This document shows, piece by piece, positions 55,850 to 63,919 of a DNA stretch of 64,000 nucleotides. A model generated the notes under the pieces. The model did no database searches. It was given only the letters and a program-made list of their open reading frames with translations, and had not been told where the DNA came from. Location of the stretch: positions 94,866 to 158,865 of the forward strand of contig CALMSX010000073.1 in the NCBI GenBank assembly GCA_937872515.1, in the 5' to 3' direction. The stretch is from an uncultured Bacteroidota bacterium (GTDB taxonomy: Bacteria > Bacteroidota > Bacteroidia > Chitinophagales > Saprospiraceae). Position 1 is the stretch's first letter, and each line of letters starts with the position of its first letter. Both the position numbers and the translations under genes were made by a program.

Positions 55850-56578
55850 ATGGCCTTAAAATCGATGCTGAAAGCGCTTTTCCGATACCTTCCGTTTGAT
55901 GTTTCCATCAATCAGGCTTACGACCGCCAATCGTGGCAGGTAATTAAAAAGGTATGCGATCAAAATGCTTGCTGTGTGGATGTGGGCTGCCACAAGGGTG
56001 AGATCATGGATTGGTTTATCCAGCGTTCTCCCAAGGGAAAACACTGGGGCTTTGAACCCATTCCGGCCATGTACGATAAGCTGGTTTTAAAGTATCAAAA
56101 CAACAGCAACATCACCATCTACCCTTATGCACTGAGCGAAACCAATGGCACCACTACTTTTAATCTGGTAGTGACCAACCCCGCTTACAGTGGTATGGTC
56201 AAAAGAAATTATGATCATGCCAACGAGAAAGACCAAACCATCGAAGTGGAAATGAGAACCCTGGATGATTTGTTGGCAGCGGTCAATCGAATAGACCTTA
56301 TCAAAATCGATGTAGAAGGAGCGGAATTGCAGGTACTCAAAGGCGCCGTAAATACCCTGACCAGAACCAAACCTACCGTCATCTTTGAACACGGTCTTGG
56401 CGCCTCTGATTGTTATGGTACCCAGCCGACTGATGTGTTCCAATTTTTCCAGGGGCTGAACTACAGCTTAAATACAATGGAGAATTGGTTAAAAAACCTT
56501 CCACCGCTTTCAAAAGCAGAATTTGAACAACAATTTTACCAAAAACTGAATTTTTACTTCATTGCGGTTCCTTCTTGA
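55850..56578 (+). CDS. FkbM-family methyltransferase
   Basis: The 242-residue class I methyltransferase has the SAM motif CVDVGCHKGEIMDWF, FEPIPAMYDKL, YPYALSETNGTTTFNL, and the FkbM-typical IDLIKIDVEGAELQVLKGA. Such enzymes methylate hydroxyl groups of polyketides or of cell-surface sugars. The acceptor here is unknown. Confidence 0.88.
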   Translation: MALKSMLKALFRYLPFDVSINQAYDRQSWQVIKKVCDQNACCVDVGCHKGEIMDWFIQRSPKGKHWGFEPIPAMYDKLVLKYQNNSNITIYPYALSETNGTTTFNLVVTNPAYSGMVKRNYDHANEKDQTIEVEMRTLDDLLAAVNRIDLIKIDVEGAELQVLKGAVNTLTRTKPTVIFEHGLGASDCYGTQPTDVFQFFQGLNYSLNTMENWLKNLPPLSKAEFEQQFYQKLNFYFIAVPS

Positions 56579-56591
56579 AGAGAAATGGGGG

Positions 56592-56625
56592 TAAAAAAAA
56601 AGAGGTAATGCAAGTGCACTACCTC
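56592..56625 (-). terminator. Minus-strand terminator hairpin with T-run
   Basis: GAGGTA-TGCA type arms (56602-56612 and 56615-56625) pair with one mismatch. On the minus strand nine Ts follow; on the plus strand no T-run follows. Confidence 0.7.
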
Positions 56626-56661
56626 AACCCTAACCAAATGAAACCAAATTGATTGATTTGC
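56592..56661 (-). ncRNA. Candidate small RNA on the minus strand
   Basis: On the minus strand a -7-like TACCTTTA (56674-56667), with a TTG 25 nt upstream, is followed about 70 nt later by a hairpin (56625-56602, 10 bp with one mismatch) and a run of nine Ts (56601-56593). No minus-strand gene explains this terminator. The plus strand also contains a tiny frame starting at 56608, but it has no family. Transcription is inferred, not shown. Confidence 0.35.
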
Positions 56662-56814
56662 TAGGATAAAGGTAAATATTTTGTCTTTTTAAATTTTACC
56701 AAATTTGTGATAAGTTTAAAAAATTATATTTCATTCATTATTTTGCACATTTTGCCTTTCTATTTTAGATAAAATTTAATAATGAATTGTTAACAGATTA
56801 AATAATGCAGTAAA

Positions 56815-57270
56815 ATGCCTGAAAAAGAACAAAATCATCAGAAATCGGTATTCGAAATGGATATATCGCCTTTTCGCATTTTACTGTGGAATGCTTTGGC
56901 AGCCATCTTTTTTCAATTGGTGGTTTATTGGGCAGCATCGGGCGACCATATTCACTTTTTACCCAGAACCCACTATACCATCGTTTTGGGTTTTTTGATG
57001 GTCTTTGCCATGTTTACGGCCGTTTTGAGTGTATCCAGTCATAAACCCGATGCCTACTGGTGGAAATCATTGGTTTCTTATGCTCTATTATCGGTTTCAA
57101 CAGGCTTTACAGCATATCTCTTTTCGGGCATGACTCCAGATGAGGCAGGGCCCTTCCGATGGATGTTTTTTGTGTTTACTTTTGGCTTCGTCTTTCTCCT
57201 GGCCATTTTCAGGGTCATCAAATGGCTGGTCAAACTGGCACAAAAAATGGACAGTCGACTGCCCAAATAA
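56815..57270 (+). CDS. Small inner-membrane protein of unknown function
   Basis: The 151-residue protein has four predicted transmembrane segments: ILLWNALAAIFFQLVVYWA, YTIVLGFLMVFAMFTAVL, SLVSYALLSVSTGFTAYLF and MFFVFTFGFVFLLAIFRVI. A charged N-terminus (PEKEQNHQKS) and a basic C-terminus (KLAQKMDSRLPK) flank them. No family is recognised. It converges with the FG-GAP gene, with stops 3 nt apart. Confidence 0.75.
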   Translation: MPEKEQNHQKSVFEMDISPFRILLWNALAAIFFQLVVYWAASGDHIHFLPRTHYTIVLGFLMVFAMFTAVLSVSSHKPDAYWWKSLVSYALLSVSTGFTAYLFSGMTPDEAGPFRWMFFVFTFGFVFLLAIFRVIKWLVKLAQKMDSRLPK

Positions 57271-57272
57271 TG

Positions 57273-60068
57273 TTACCGTACGATGAGGACTTTGGCTCGT
57301 TTTTGTCCGGCTTTTAGCACATACATACCCGGCTGAATGGCCGCTAAATCCCAAACCTGATGGCCTTTTTTTAAGGGTTCCTGTTTCATAACCCTGCCTG
57401 CCATATCTGTCAGATAGGCCATCACAGCTGCATCACTTTCAATGGTAAGGTATTGCTGCACCGGATTGGGCAGGATGCGGATGCTGCCTATCACTTCATC
57501 CACCACGCTGGTAGGCCTGATCACAACACTCACCGGTAGATAATCGCTATAACAATCAATACCACCATCAGACAACAACAGGTTGTAAAAATAATAATAG
57601 GATGTTGGCCCTTTGATGGAGGTGGGCACTTCTGCAAAAAGTCCAGAAGTATAGGGGTAATGCACTTCTTCTGCTGTTCTTACCAACCTCGGCCCTTCAT
57701 GACCAAAGTTGGCCATGTTTAATTCGTGATCTGTCTTCAATTGATAATAGGTGCCTGCCGGGATAAAGGCATTGAGTTCTACCAGTGTGGGTAGCCCTGC
57801 CGGGATCATTACGTCTTTGCGCAGTAAGGTATCTCCCTGATAACTGATGAGCAAAAATCTTCTTACCCCGGCCTTGTCGGTCCGTACCCTGAAACTATGA
57901 AGCACAATATCTCTGTATACATTGAGGTAAAGCCCTGCATCTACATTGTTTGATGAATAGATATTGCCGGTGGGCATCTGCTGCTCTCCCAACCACTCAA
58001 ACTGATATCCCTGGGTTGAGCCGGCCCTGGCGTAATAAGTCATACCGCTTTGTACATTGGCAATGGTAAGGGTGTTGCCCTGGTGTACTTTCTCTTTTCC
58101 CAAGTTATCGGCATACCATTCTACATTTTCTCCTGATGCTGTAAGCATTGCGGTTTCGCCTACCAGTACGGTATCATTGGTCACAGTCAGGCTGCCTTTG
58201 ATGATCGATACATATACGCTGTCTTCCCATGCTACACCGCATGGATCATTGGCAGTGACTTTCAACCAACCTTGTTCTGACAAGGTGATGGTCTCACTTG
58301 TTTGCCCGTTGTTCCACTTTATGTCGGATAAACCATCCAACAAGCTGAGATTGCCAATACTGAGATCGCAGCTGTAAACGGTGTCTGATGCCGTGCTTAT
58401 GATACGTTCTGCACTAAATGTTTTTACATTGGCAATCTCTGAAAAATGTTCGCAACCCGAAGCATCGGTAGCTATGGCGCTGTAAATACCGGGACTTGTA
58501 ACAGATAAAATAGAAGAAGTGCTGCCATCTTGCCATTGATAGCTTGTAAATCCTGCCGGAAGAGTAAGTTGAACAACTTCACCCGGGCACTGCAAGTCTT
58601 TGGATTTGATGATGGGCAGTCTGCGCGAAATACACTTACCTTCCTGCACAAAATAAGTGGCATCGGCAGCTATATTGGTAAACACATCTTTTTGTCCTGA
58701 AGGCCATTTTACTACCAGGCTGTCAGCCAAAGTGGCGTCACCCAAGCCAAAGTGTTGGGTAAGGGTACTGCTCACACCATAACTCAGGCCGGCATGCACC
58801 CCACGCGTTTGTTTGCCCCATGATCCGTACAGCTCCAGCCTGGCACCCACACCCATGGCATTGGAGTTACTGCCCCTCATCACAAATTTCAGGTAGTGGT
58901 GGCTGTTTCCTTTGTTGATAAAAATCTCATCACTGATAGGGCCGGGCAGGTTGATGCCTATTCCATAATAGGCAGCCACATCCATAAACCCGTCATCGTT
59001 GAGATCACCCAGCGCCGCTGAATTGAGGGTGACTTCGTATACACCTTCTACTTTTTGGAATTTTTCTCCATCCTGATTCATGTAATAATAAGTCTTATCG
59101 GCACCTGTGATGAGGAAGTCCAAAAAGCCATTGTTGTCAAAATCTGCCCAAAGCGATTGAAAGGCAAAGGTGGCATCCAACGGTATATTGAGTACGTGTT
59201 CGGTAAAATGGCCCTTACCGTCGTTGCGCATCAAGGCGTGAGGCACATCGTGGTTGGTGATCAGGCAGTCCTGGTCTCCATCGTTGTCATAATCTGCAAA
59301 ACTACCGGTCCATGACTGGCCCTTGTGCTTCATGCCCCTTGCCTCGGCTTCATTGGCAAAAACGCCATTGCCCTGATTCATAAACAACATGTTGTGTCTG
59401 CGGGGATCTTCAAAATCGGTAACCCCAAACTTGCATTTGGCAATGTACAGGTCCATGTCGCCATCATTGTCTATATCGGCCCACTCACTGCCATAGTTGC
59501 CCGAATTATCGGAGGGAGGCACAGTGCTCCAATCGATGATATTGGCCACTTCCAAGGCACCATTTACATTTTTTGCAAGAAGATTGTTGCCCTGGTCGTT
59601 GCAGGCAAAATAATCGAGGTAGCCATCATTGTTGTAATCAACCATATTGGCACTTTGGGTATAAATGGGCTGACTTACATTTTGATCCTGATAATAATTG
59701 CCGGAGGCATCTCTTTTAAAAAATTTAGATCCAGAGTAAATACCGCCAGTGACGATTTCAGCTATGTGATCATTATCTATGTCTCCTACACTCAGGGCAT
59801 ACTCTTCATTGGGGTTTACTACCAATGGGTTTGACCATTTGAGCGGCTGCCCCGGTCCCTGGTAGATGCCTACTTCCAGGATTTTTGATTTATTGAGAAC
59901 CACCAGATCATCATATCCATCCCCATTGACATCGGCTACCGCTCCCGCTACCCCGCTTCGGTGCTCTCTGTCGGGTCGAAAAAGCTGGTTGGCGCGTTGA
60001 AATGAAAGTTGGCAGAATACCATGCCTGCGGATAAAAAGCAAAGCATCATCAGTAAAATCTTCCTCAT
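57273..60068 (-). CDS. FG-GAP/VCBS-repeat and ASPIC-UnbV protein with T9SS sorting domain
   Basis: The 931-residue protein has a signal peptide (ILLMMLCFLSAGMVFCQ) and about 12 integrin-like FG-GAP/VCBS repeats to residue 400, seen as repeated DxNxDGxxD loops such as DVNGDGYDDLVV, DYNNDGYLDYFA and DIDNDGDMDLYIAK. An ASPIC/UnbV domain (about 400-480) has MGVGARLELYGSWGKQTRGVHAG and VKWPSGQKDVF. Ig-like segments follow, and a sorting domain ends it (ILPNPVQQYLTIES ... IQPGMYVLKAGQ). It would be a calcium-binding beta-propeller surface protein exported by T9SS. Its ligand is unknown. Confidence 0.9.
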   Translation of the reverse strand: MRKILLMMLCFLSAGMVFCQLSFQRANQLFRPDREHRSGVAGAVADVNGDGYDDLVVLNKSKILEVGIYQGPGQPLKWSNPLVVNPNEEYALSVGDIDNDHIAEIVTGGIYSGSKFFKRDASGNYYQDQNVSQPIYTQSANMVDYNNDGYLDYFACNDQGNNLLAKNVNGALEVANIIDWSTVPPSDNSGNYGSEWADIDNDGDMDLYIAKCKFGVTDFEDPRRHNMLFMNQGNGVFANEAEARGMKHKGQSWTGSFADYDNDGDQDCLITNHDVPHALMRNDGKGHFTEHVLNIPLDATFAFQSLWADFDNNGFLDFLITGADKTYYYMNQDGEKFQKVEGVYEVTLNSAALGDLNDDGFMDVAAYYGIGINLPGPISDEIFINKGNSHHYLKFVMRGSNSNAMGVGARLELYGSWGKQTRGVHAGLSYGVSSTLTQHFGLGDATLADSLVVKWPSGQKDVFTNIAADATYFVQEGKCISRRLPIIKSKDLQCPGEVVQLTLPAGFTSYQWQDGSTSSILSVTSPGIYSAIATDASGCEHFSEIANVKTFSAERIISTASDTVYSCDLSIGNLSLLDGLSDIKWNNGQTSETITLSEQGWLKVTANDPCGVAWEDSVYVSIIKGSLTVTNDTVLVGETAMLTASGENVEWYADNLGKEKVHQGNTLTIANVQSGMTYYARAGSTQGYQFEWLGEQQMPTGNIYSSNNVDAGLYLNVYRDIVLHSFRVRTDKAGVRRFLLISYQGDTLLRKDVMIPAGLPTLVELNAFIPAGTYYQLKTDHELNMANFGHEGPRLVRTAEEVHYPYTSGLFAEVPTSIKGPTSYYYFYNLLLSDGGIDCYSDYLPVSVVIRPTSVVDEVIGSIRILPNPVQQYLTIESDAAVMAYLTDMAGRVMKQEPLKKGHQVWDLAAIQPGMYVLKAGQKRAKVLIVR

Positions 60069-60195
60069 GGAACTTGGATTAAGTTGAACACGAAAATAGT
60101 TACTTTTAAAGATATATATTAAAATTTTTGTAATACGTTAGTTTTTCATGATGAAAATCATGATTTTTGACCCGAATAAAACCAAAATTGGTTAA

Positions 60196-61020
60196 TTGAT
60201 AGTGGATCATATCCTTCGATACTGGGAATATTACCGAAAGGCAGATACGGTGTACAATGTACATTCGCCTTTTATCTACGATTTTATCAACAATGTGCTG
60301 GATGTGAGCAAAAACTACTATGCCTTCAATGCCCTGGAGCATGAAAGGCGGATGTTGCTGGCCAATAGCAGTGCTGTACAGATAGTTGACCATGGGGCAG
60401 GCAGCCGCAAAAAAGAAGAGATGCCCACCATTGCTTCGATCGCCAAAAAATCTGTGTCCCCCCCGTCCAAGTGTCGGATCCTGTTTAATCTCGTTAACTA
60501 TTTTAGACCCCAGACCCTGATAGAACTGGGTACCAGCCTTGGTCTCTCAGCTCTGTATATGTCGCGCGCCAATCAGGCTACCCACATCCATACCATCGAA
60601 GGAGCTCCTGAAATCCATCGACTCGCCCGTCTTTTGTTTGAAAAAAATCACGCTTACAATATACATGCATATAAAGGCACCTTTGCCGAACAGCTACCTC
60701 TGGTACTTTCCTCCAACCCTGTTGTAGACATGGCTTACATTGATGGCCATCACAACTATGAGGCTACTATGTCCAATTTTAATACCCTTTTACCCCACCT
60801 GCATAAAAACGCAATCGTTGTGCTGGACGATATATACTGGTCGACACCAATGGCCCGTGCCTGGAATGAGATCAAAGCCCTGCCCCAGGTGGCCATGACC
60901 ATTGATACCTTTGATTACGGCTTTGTCTTTTTTAATCCAGATGTGGAAAAACAACATTTTGTCTACATAGACTACCTAAAAAAACCCTGGCGCATTGGTT
61001 TGTTTGCCCCGTCGTTGTAG
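60196..61020 (+). CDS. Class I SAM-dependent methyltransferase (O-methyltransferase-like)
   Basis: The 274-residue protein has the Bacteroidota-typical opening VYNVHSPFIYDFINNVLD, the SAM motif TLIELGTSLGLSALYMSRA, IHTIEGAPEIHRLARLLF, VDMAYIDGHHNYEATMSNFN and AIVVLDDIYWSTPMARAWNEI. The acceptor is unknown. The start is a TTG at 60196 or a GTG two codons later; no ATG is near. The stop codon lies inside the first palindrome of the 23-bp repeat array. Confidence 0.85.
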   Translation: MIVDHILRYWEYYRKADTVYNVHSPFIYDFINNVLDVSKNYYAFNALEHERRMLLANSSAVQIVDHGAGSRKKEEMPTIASIAKKSVSPPSKCRILFNLVNYFRPQTLIELGTSLGLSALYMSRANQATHIHTIEGAPEIHRLARLLFEKNHAYNIHAYKGTFAEQLPLVLSSNPVVDMAYIDGHHNYEATMSNFNTLLPHLHKNAIVVLDDIYWSTPMARAWNEIKALPQVAMTIDTFDYGFVFFNPDVEKQHFVYIDYLKKPWRIGLFAPSL

Positions 61021-61120
61021 GTGCGCAAAATTTTGCGCACCTACAAGGCAAAATTTTGCGCACCTACAAGGCAAAATCTTGCGCACCTACAAGCGCACCT
61101 ACATATCAAAATCTTACGCC
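61017..61120. repeat. 23-bp palindromic repeat array, copy 1
   Basis: It begins with a perfect 28-bp palindrome (61017-61044; arms GTAGGTGCGCAAAA and TTTTGCGCACCTAC). The core GCGCACCTACA then recurs at 61035, 61058, 61081 and 61093 (spacing 23, 23 and 12 bp). A decayed half unit runs to 61120. The array starts in the stop codon of the methyltransferase gene. Confidence 0.95.
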
Positions 61121-61382
61121 ACAACGAAAGAATATAACAAAAGTTATACGTATTTATACTTATTTATGTTAATTTATATCGGATTTATTGCAAAAAACAA
61201 AATTAAATATTAAGTTTGTTTTGAAAAATTGACATTGTTTAAAAACCCATAAAACAGGCTATCATGGAAAAACCACCTGACTAATTAAAAACCCAAGCTA
61301 AGGAGATGATCGTATTTACACCCAAACGGTAATGATGGTACCGAACAATCCATCGCTATTTTTAACATAATAATTACAAAAA
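61121..61382. other. AT-rich gap before the Cys-rich lipoprotein gene
   Basis: Apart from the repeat array just before it, this gap has no gene, no TAnnTTTG element and no clear terminator that I can see. Confidence 0.6.
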
Positions 61383-62207
61383 ATGAAAAAATTTAATTCA
61401 CCCCAAGTAGGGGGGGGCAAAACATTAATTGGAAAAAATTTGATTAATTTTTACAAAAGTTGGTTTGTCAATCCCAGCATTTCATTCTCCATTATTTTAA
61501 TGGCATTTATGAGTATTTATTTTTTATCCTGCAGCGATGATCATGCAGAAAACAATCCATCGCAATATGCCCAAACAAGGGAGTTGCCGGACGGAGCTTG
61601 TGATATTCCATACCAGGAGGGATGTGACACAATGACCATAGACACTTTTGTAACAATAGACACCTGTGAAGTACCGGTAAGATTTTTTAGGAAGATATGT
61701 GTTACCCCATCGGGTGTATCTTTTACTTTTGGCAATTTTGTCATTAATAACAACAGTCTTCAATTGGATGATACCATATATTGTGACAACCTTGATACAT
61801 GGTCAGCCCTATGGGCCATGGGAAACAATGCCGGAGCTGAAGCTGCCTGGGATAATTTCAGAAAACAGGTGTCAATTGTTGTAGAAAACCTTGTTATACT
61901 TGATTACATTTCAAAACATGTAGCAAATTATAATTGTGAAAGTTCCATAGGTGTAATCACTATAGCCTCTTCTTTCATAGATACAAATTGTAAATCCATT
62001 TGCGGAGAGCAGGAGGAAGGGGTATGGAATCTCCGAGATGTAGTGTGCGGTATAAGTTGCTGTGTCAGATTTACAGATTATTGCTATAGAGATGGTGTTC
62101 TGATTGTAAAAGCGACCCACACAGAATCTGCTCCTGGTTGCGAATCGGTTGACAATGATTGCAGAGGTACTTTAGGCAATTGCCGCAACTCATGCGCCGG
62201 GTTATAA
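61383..62207 (+). CDS. Cysteine-rich lipoprotein of unknown family
   Basis: The 274-residue predicted lipoprotein has a late signal sequence (FSIILMAFMSIYFLSC, lipobox about residue 50) after an unusually long polar N-terminus with the GGGK stretch encoded by an 8-G run (61410-61417). The mature part has about 16 further cysteines, including CDIPYQEGCD, CCVRF and the C-rich end CESVDNDCRGTLGNCRNSC. No known domain is recognised. Codons are AT-rich compared with the neighbours. A terminator separates it from the next gene, which shares its AT-rich composition. Confidence 0.75.
   Translation: MKKFNSPQVGGGKTLIGKNLINFYKSWFVNPSISFSIILMAFMSIYFLSCSDDHAENNPSQYAQTRELPDGACDIPYQEGCDTMTIDTFVTIDTCEVPVRFFRKICVTPSGVSFTFGNFVINNNSLQLDDTIYCDNLDTWSALWAMGNNAGAEAAWDNFRKQVSIVVENLVILDYISKHVANYNCESSIGVITIASSFIDTNCKSICGEQEEGVWNLRDVVCGISCCVRFTDYCYRDGVLIVKATHTESAPGCESVDNDCRGTLGNCRNSCAGL
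61410..61417. repeat. Homopolymer run of eight Gs inside the lipoprotein gene
   Basis: The run lies ten codons after the ATG and before the signal peptide. A change of one base would shift the frame. Confidence 0.8.
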
Positions 62208-62224
62208 TATTAATTCAAATCAGA

Positions 62225-62251
62225 GTGGGGCCATTTTTGGCCCTACTTTTT
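62225..62251 (+). terminator. Intrinsic terminator after the Cys-rich lipoprotein gene
   Basis: GTGGGGCCA (62225-62233) pairs with TGGCCCTAC (62238-62246) with one G-T wobble, followed by five Ts. Confidence 0.8.
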
Positions 62252-62263
62252 AAATATAAAAAC

Positions 62264-63907
62264 ATGAATAAGTTTATACAAATATCCTTTTTATGGATAA
62301 TATTTACGTCAGAATGTTATGCACAACTTAATTTGCCCGTAGAACCCTTTGAGCAAATAAAATGGAAAAATTTAAGCCCCAAATGGCATGTTACAGAATA
62401 TGATGACGGCATGTTGAGCGATTCTAGTGATGGGTATAATTATTTTTTCAATCTTGATAATGATCCCAAAAGACTATATATAAATGGTCAATATATATTT
62501 GCATATTACTTAAGAGGCAAAAGAACCAGTCCATCCGGTCATTACATAGTGAAAAGAAATTTGGAAACAGGAGAGAAATTATGGAGCATAAGGGAAGATC
62601 ATACCATGACAGGTTGGAGAACCAATATAACCAGAGCCTTATTTCTAGATGAAAGCTCAAATCTGATTCATATAGGCTTGGTCCCAATTAGCACATATCC
62701 AAAGAGTCCTTCGGGCTATCAATTGGATCAGGAAACACAGTTATCAAAAAAAATAATTGATATAAATTCAGGAAAAACAATCATATCATATTTTCCCGAT
62801 AATACCGATTCAACTATTTCCATTATGCCACAGGCAGTTTTTAAATATGGGCCTTACAACCACTTATATAAGGAAGAAGATAACTACAGATGTTTCTACC
62901 CAGTAAAATACTACGATCGGCTTGATTATAAATTGGTCTCACAATTGGTCGATAGTGAAGGCAGAAGGGTTGGTGCTACAGATTCCATACCCTTTTACGA
63001 GGGTCAGCGTTTTGTCAACTTTACGCGGATCAGCGAAGATACTTTTTTGTACATTGAAACATTTAAGTTATCAGACAGCATTGTGTTTAATTTTGTGGAC
63101 AAAAATTTAAATACTTTAAAATTATTAAGTATTAAGGAGGATTTTCCCATTAATGACATGTTGCTCACAGCCTATCAACGAAATAAACTTATATTCACCA
63201 GCTTTGATACCAAAACAGATCCCTTTGAGCCGCCCATAAGCCATGTCATCTACGATTTGAATGGGAACAGATTGTTAAATGCAAAAGTAAATTTAGAATA
63301 TTTAGAATTCTATCCAATACCATTGTTATATGGTAAAACCGATGAATTGTTTTTATTTTCGAGATATGCAAAAAAGCTGGGAGTTGGTGAATGGGATTTC
63401 TCAATGAATGTATATAAACTGCTTCAAGATACTATGATCCTGATATCAGCCTTTAAAGTAGAAGACAAAGACAGGTTTGTTTTTGTGGCATCAATTGATG
63501 AACTTCCTGATGGAGATATCTTAGTTGGGGTGGAAGAAGACAATATGATTTATAAGAATGGCAATTATCAGCACGATGGCAATGCCCGTGCCATGAGCAC
63601 CATGCGTGTGAGCCCTGAAGCCCTGGGCTTGATTCCGGTATCCACCAATACAGAATTTATTGCAGACCAACTCAACCTTTATCCCAATCCAAGCTCAGGC
63701 CCTGTGCGCATTGTATTTCCCAATGGGATCAATGAGGGAACCATAGAGGTGTACAACCCAGCCGGCACCCTGGTTCAGATCCAAGATTTCGATAAACACC
63801 TGTCCAATTTTTTTGAATTTAATGATTTGATTCCGGGCCTTTATATGGTGAAAGCGGTTGATAAAAATGGAAAAATGGCAGTGGGGAAATTGGTATTAAC
63901 GGAATAA
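62264..63907 (+). CDS. T9SS type A sorting-domain protein
   Basis: The 547-residue protein has a signal peptide (FIQISFLWIIFTSECYAQ). The central 430 residues look like a beta-propeller-type repeat protein (YFNLDNDPKRLYINGQYIFA ... LETGEKLWSIREDH) but no family is certain. A T9SS sorting domain covers the last 80 residues (LYPNPSSGPVRIVF, IEVYNPAGTLVQI, LIPGLYMVKAVD). The ATG at 62264 is used because it begins the signal peptide. The first 1.3 kb is AT-rich, while the sorting-domain end is GC-richer, like the rest of the window. Confidence 0.82.
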   Translation: MNKFIQISFLWIIFTSECYAQLNLPVEPFEQIKWKNLSPKWHVTEYDDGMLSDSSDGYNYFFNLDNDPKRLYINGQYIFAYYLRGKRTSPSGHYIVKRNLETGEKLWSIREDHTMTGWRTNITRALFLDESSNLIHIGLVPISTYPKSPSGYQLDQETQLSKKIIDINSGKTIISYFPDNTDSTISIMPQAVFKYGPYNHLYKEEDNYRCFYPVKYYDRLDYKLVSQLVDSEGRRVGATDSIPFYEGQRFVNFTRISEDTFLYIETFKLSDSIVFNFVDKNLNTLKLLSIKEDFPINDMLLTAYQRNKLIFTSFDTKTDPFEPPISHVIYDLNGNRLLNAKVNLEYLEFYPIPLLYGKTDELFLFSRYAKKLGVGEWDFSMNVYKLLQDTMILISAFKVEDKDRFVFVASIDELPDGDILVGVEEDNMIYKNGNYQHDGNARAMSTMRVSPEALGLIPVSTNTEFIADQLNLYPNPSSGPVRIVFPNGINEGTIEVYNPAGTLVQIQDFDKHLSNFFEFNDLIPGLYMVKAVDKNGKMAVGKLVLTE

Positions 63908-63919
63908 ATATTTGATCAT

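Noticed and set aside
56608..56652. Tiny plus-strand frame (MQVHYLNPNQMKPN) as a leader peptide
   Set aside because: It lies across the hairpin, has no run of regulatory codons, and the gene downstream is 160 nt away and of unknown function; a minus-strand terminator explains the hairpin better.
59325..59834. 169-residue plus-strand frame rich in Ile and Val
   Set aside because: It is the complement of Asp/Asn-rich FG-GAP repeats, which always yields Ile/Val-rich antisense frames.
61017..61120. CRISPR-like array
   Set aside because: The units are contiguous 23-bp tandem copies with no unique spacers and no cas genes in the window; the array is palindromic repeats, not CRISPR.
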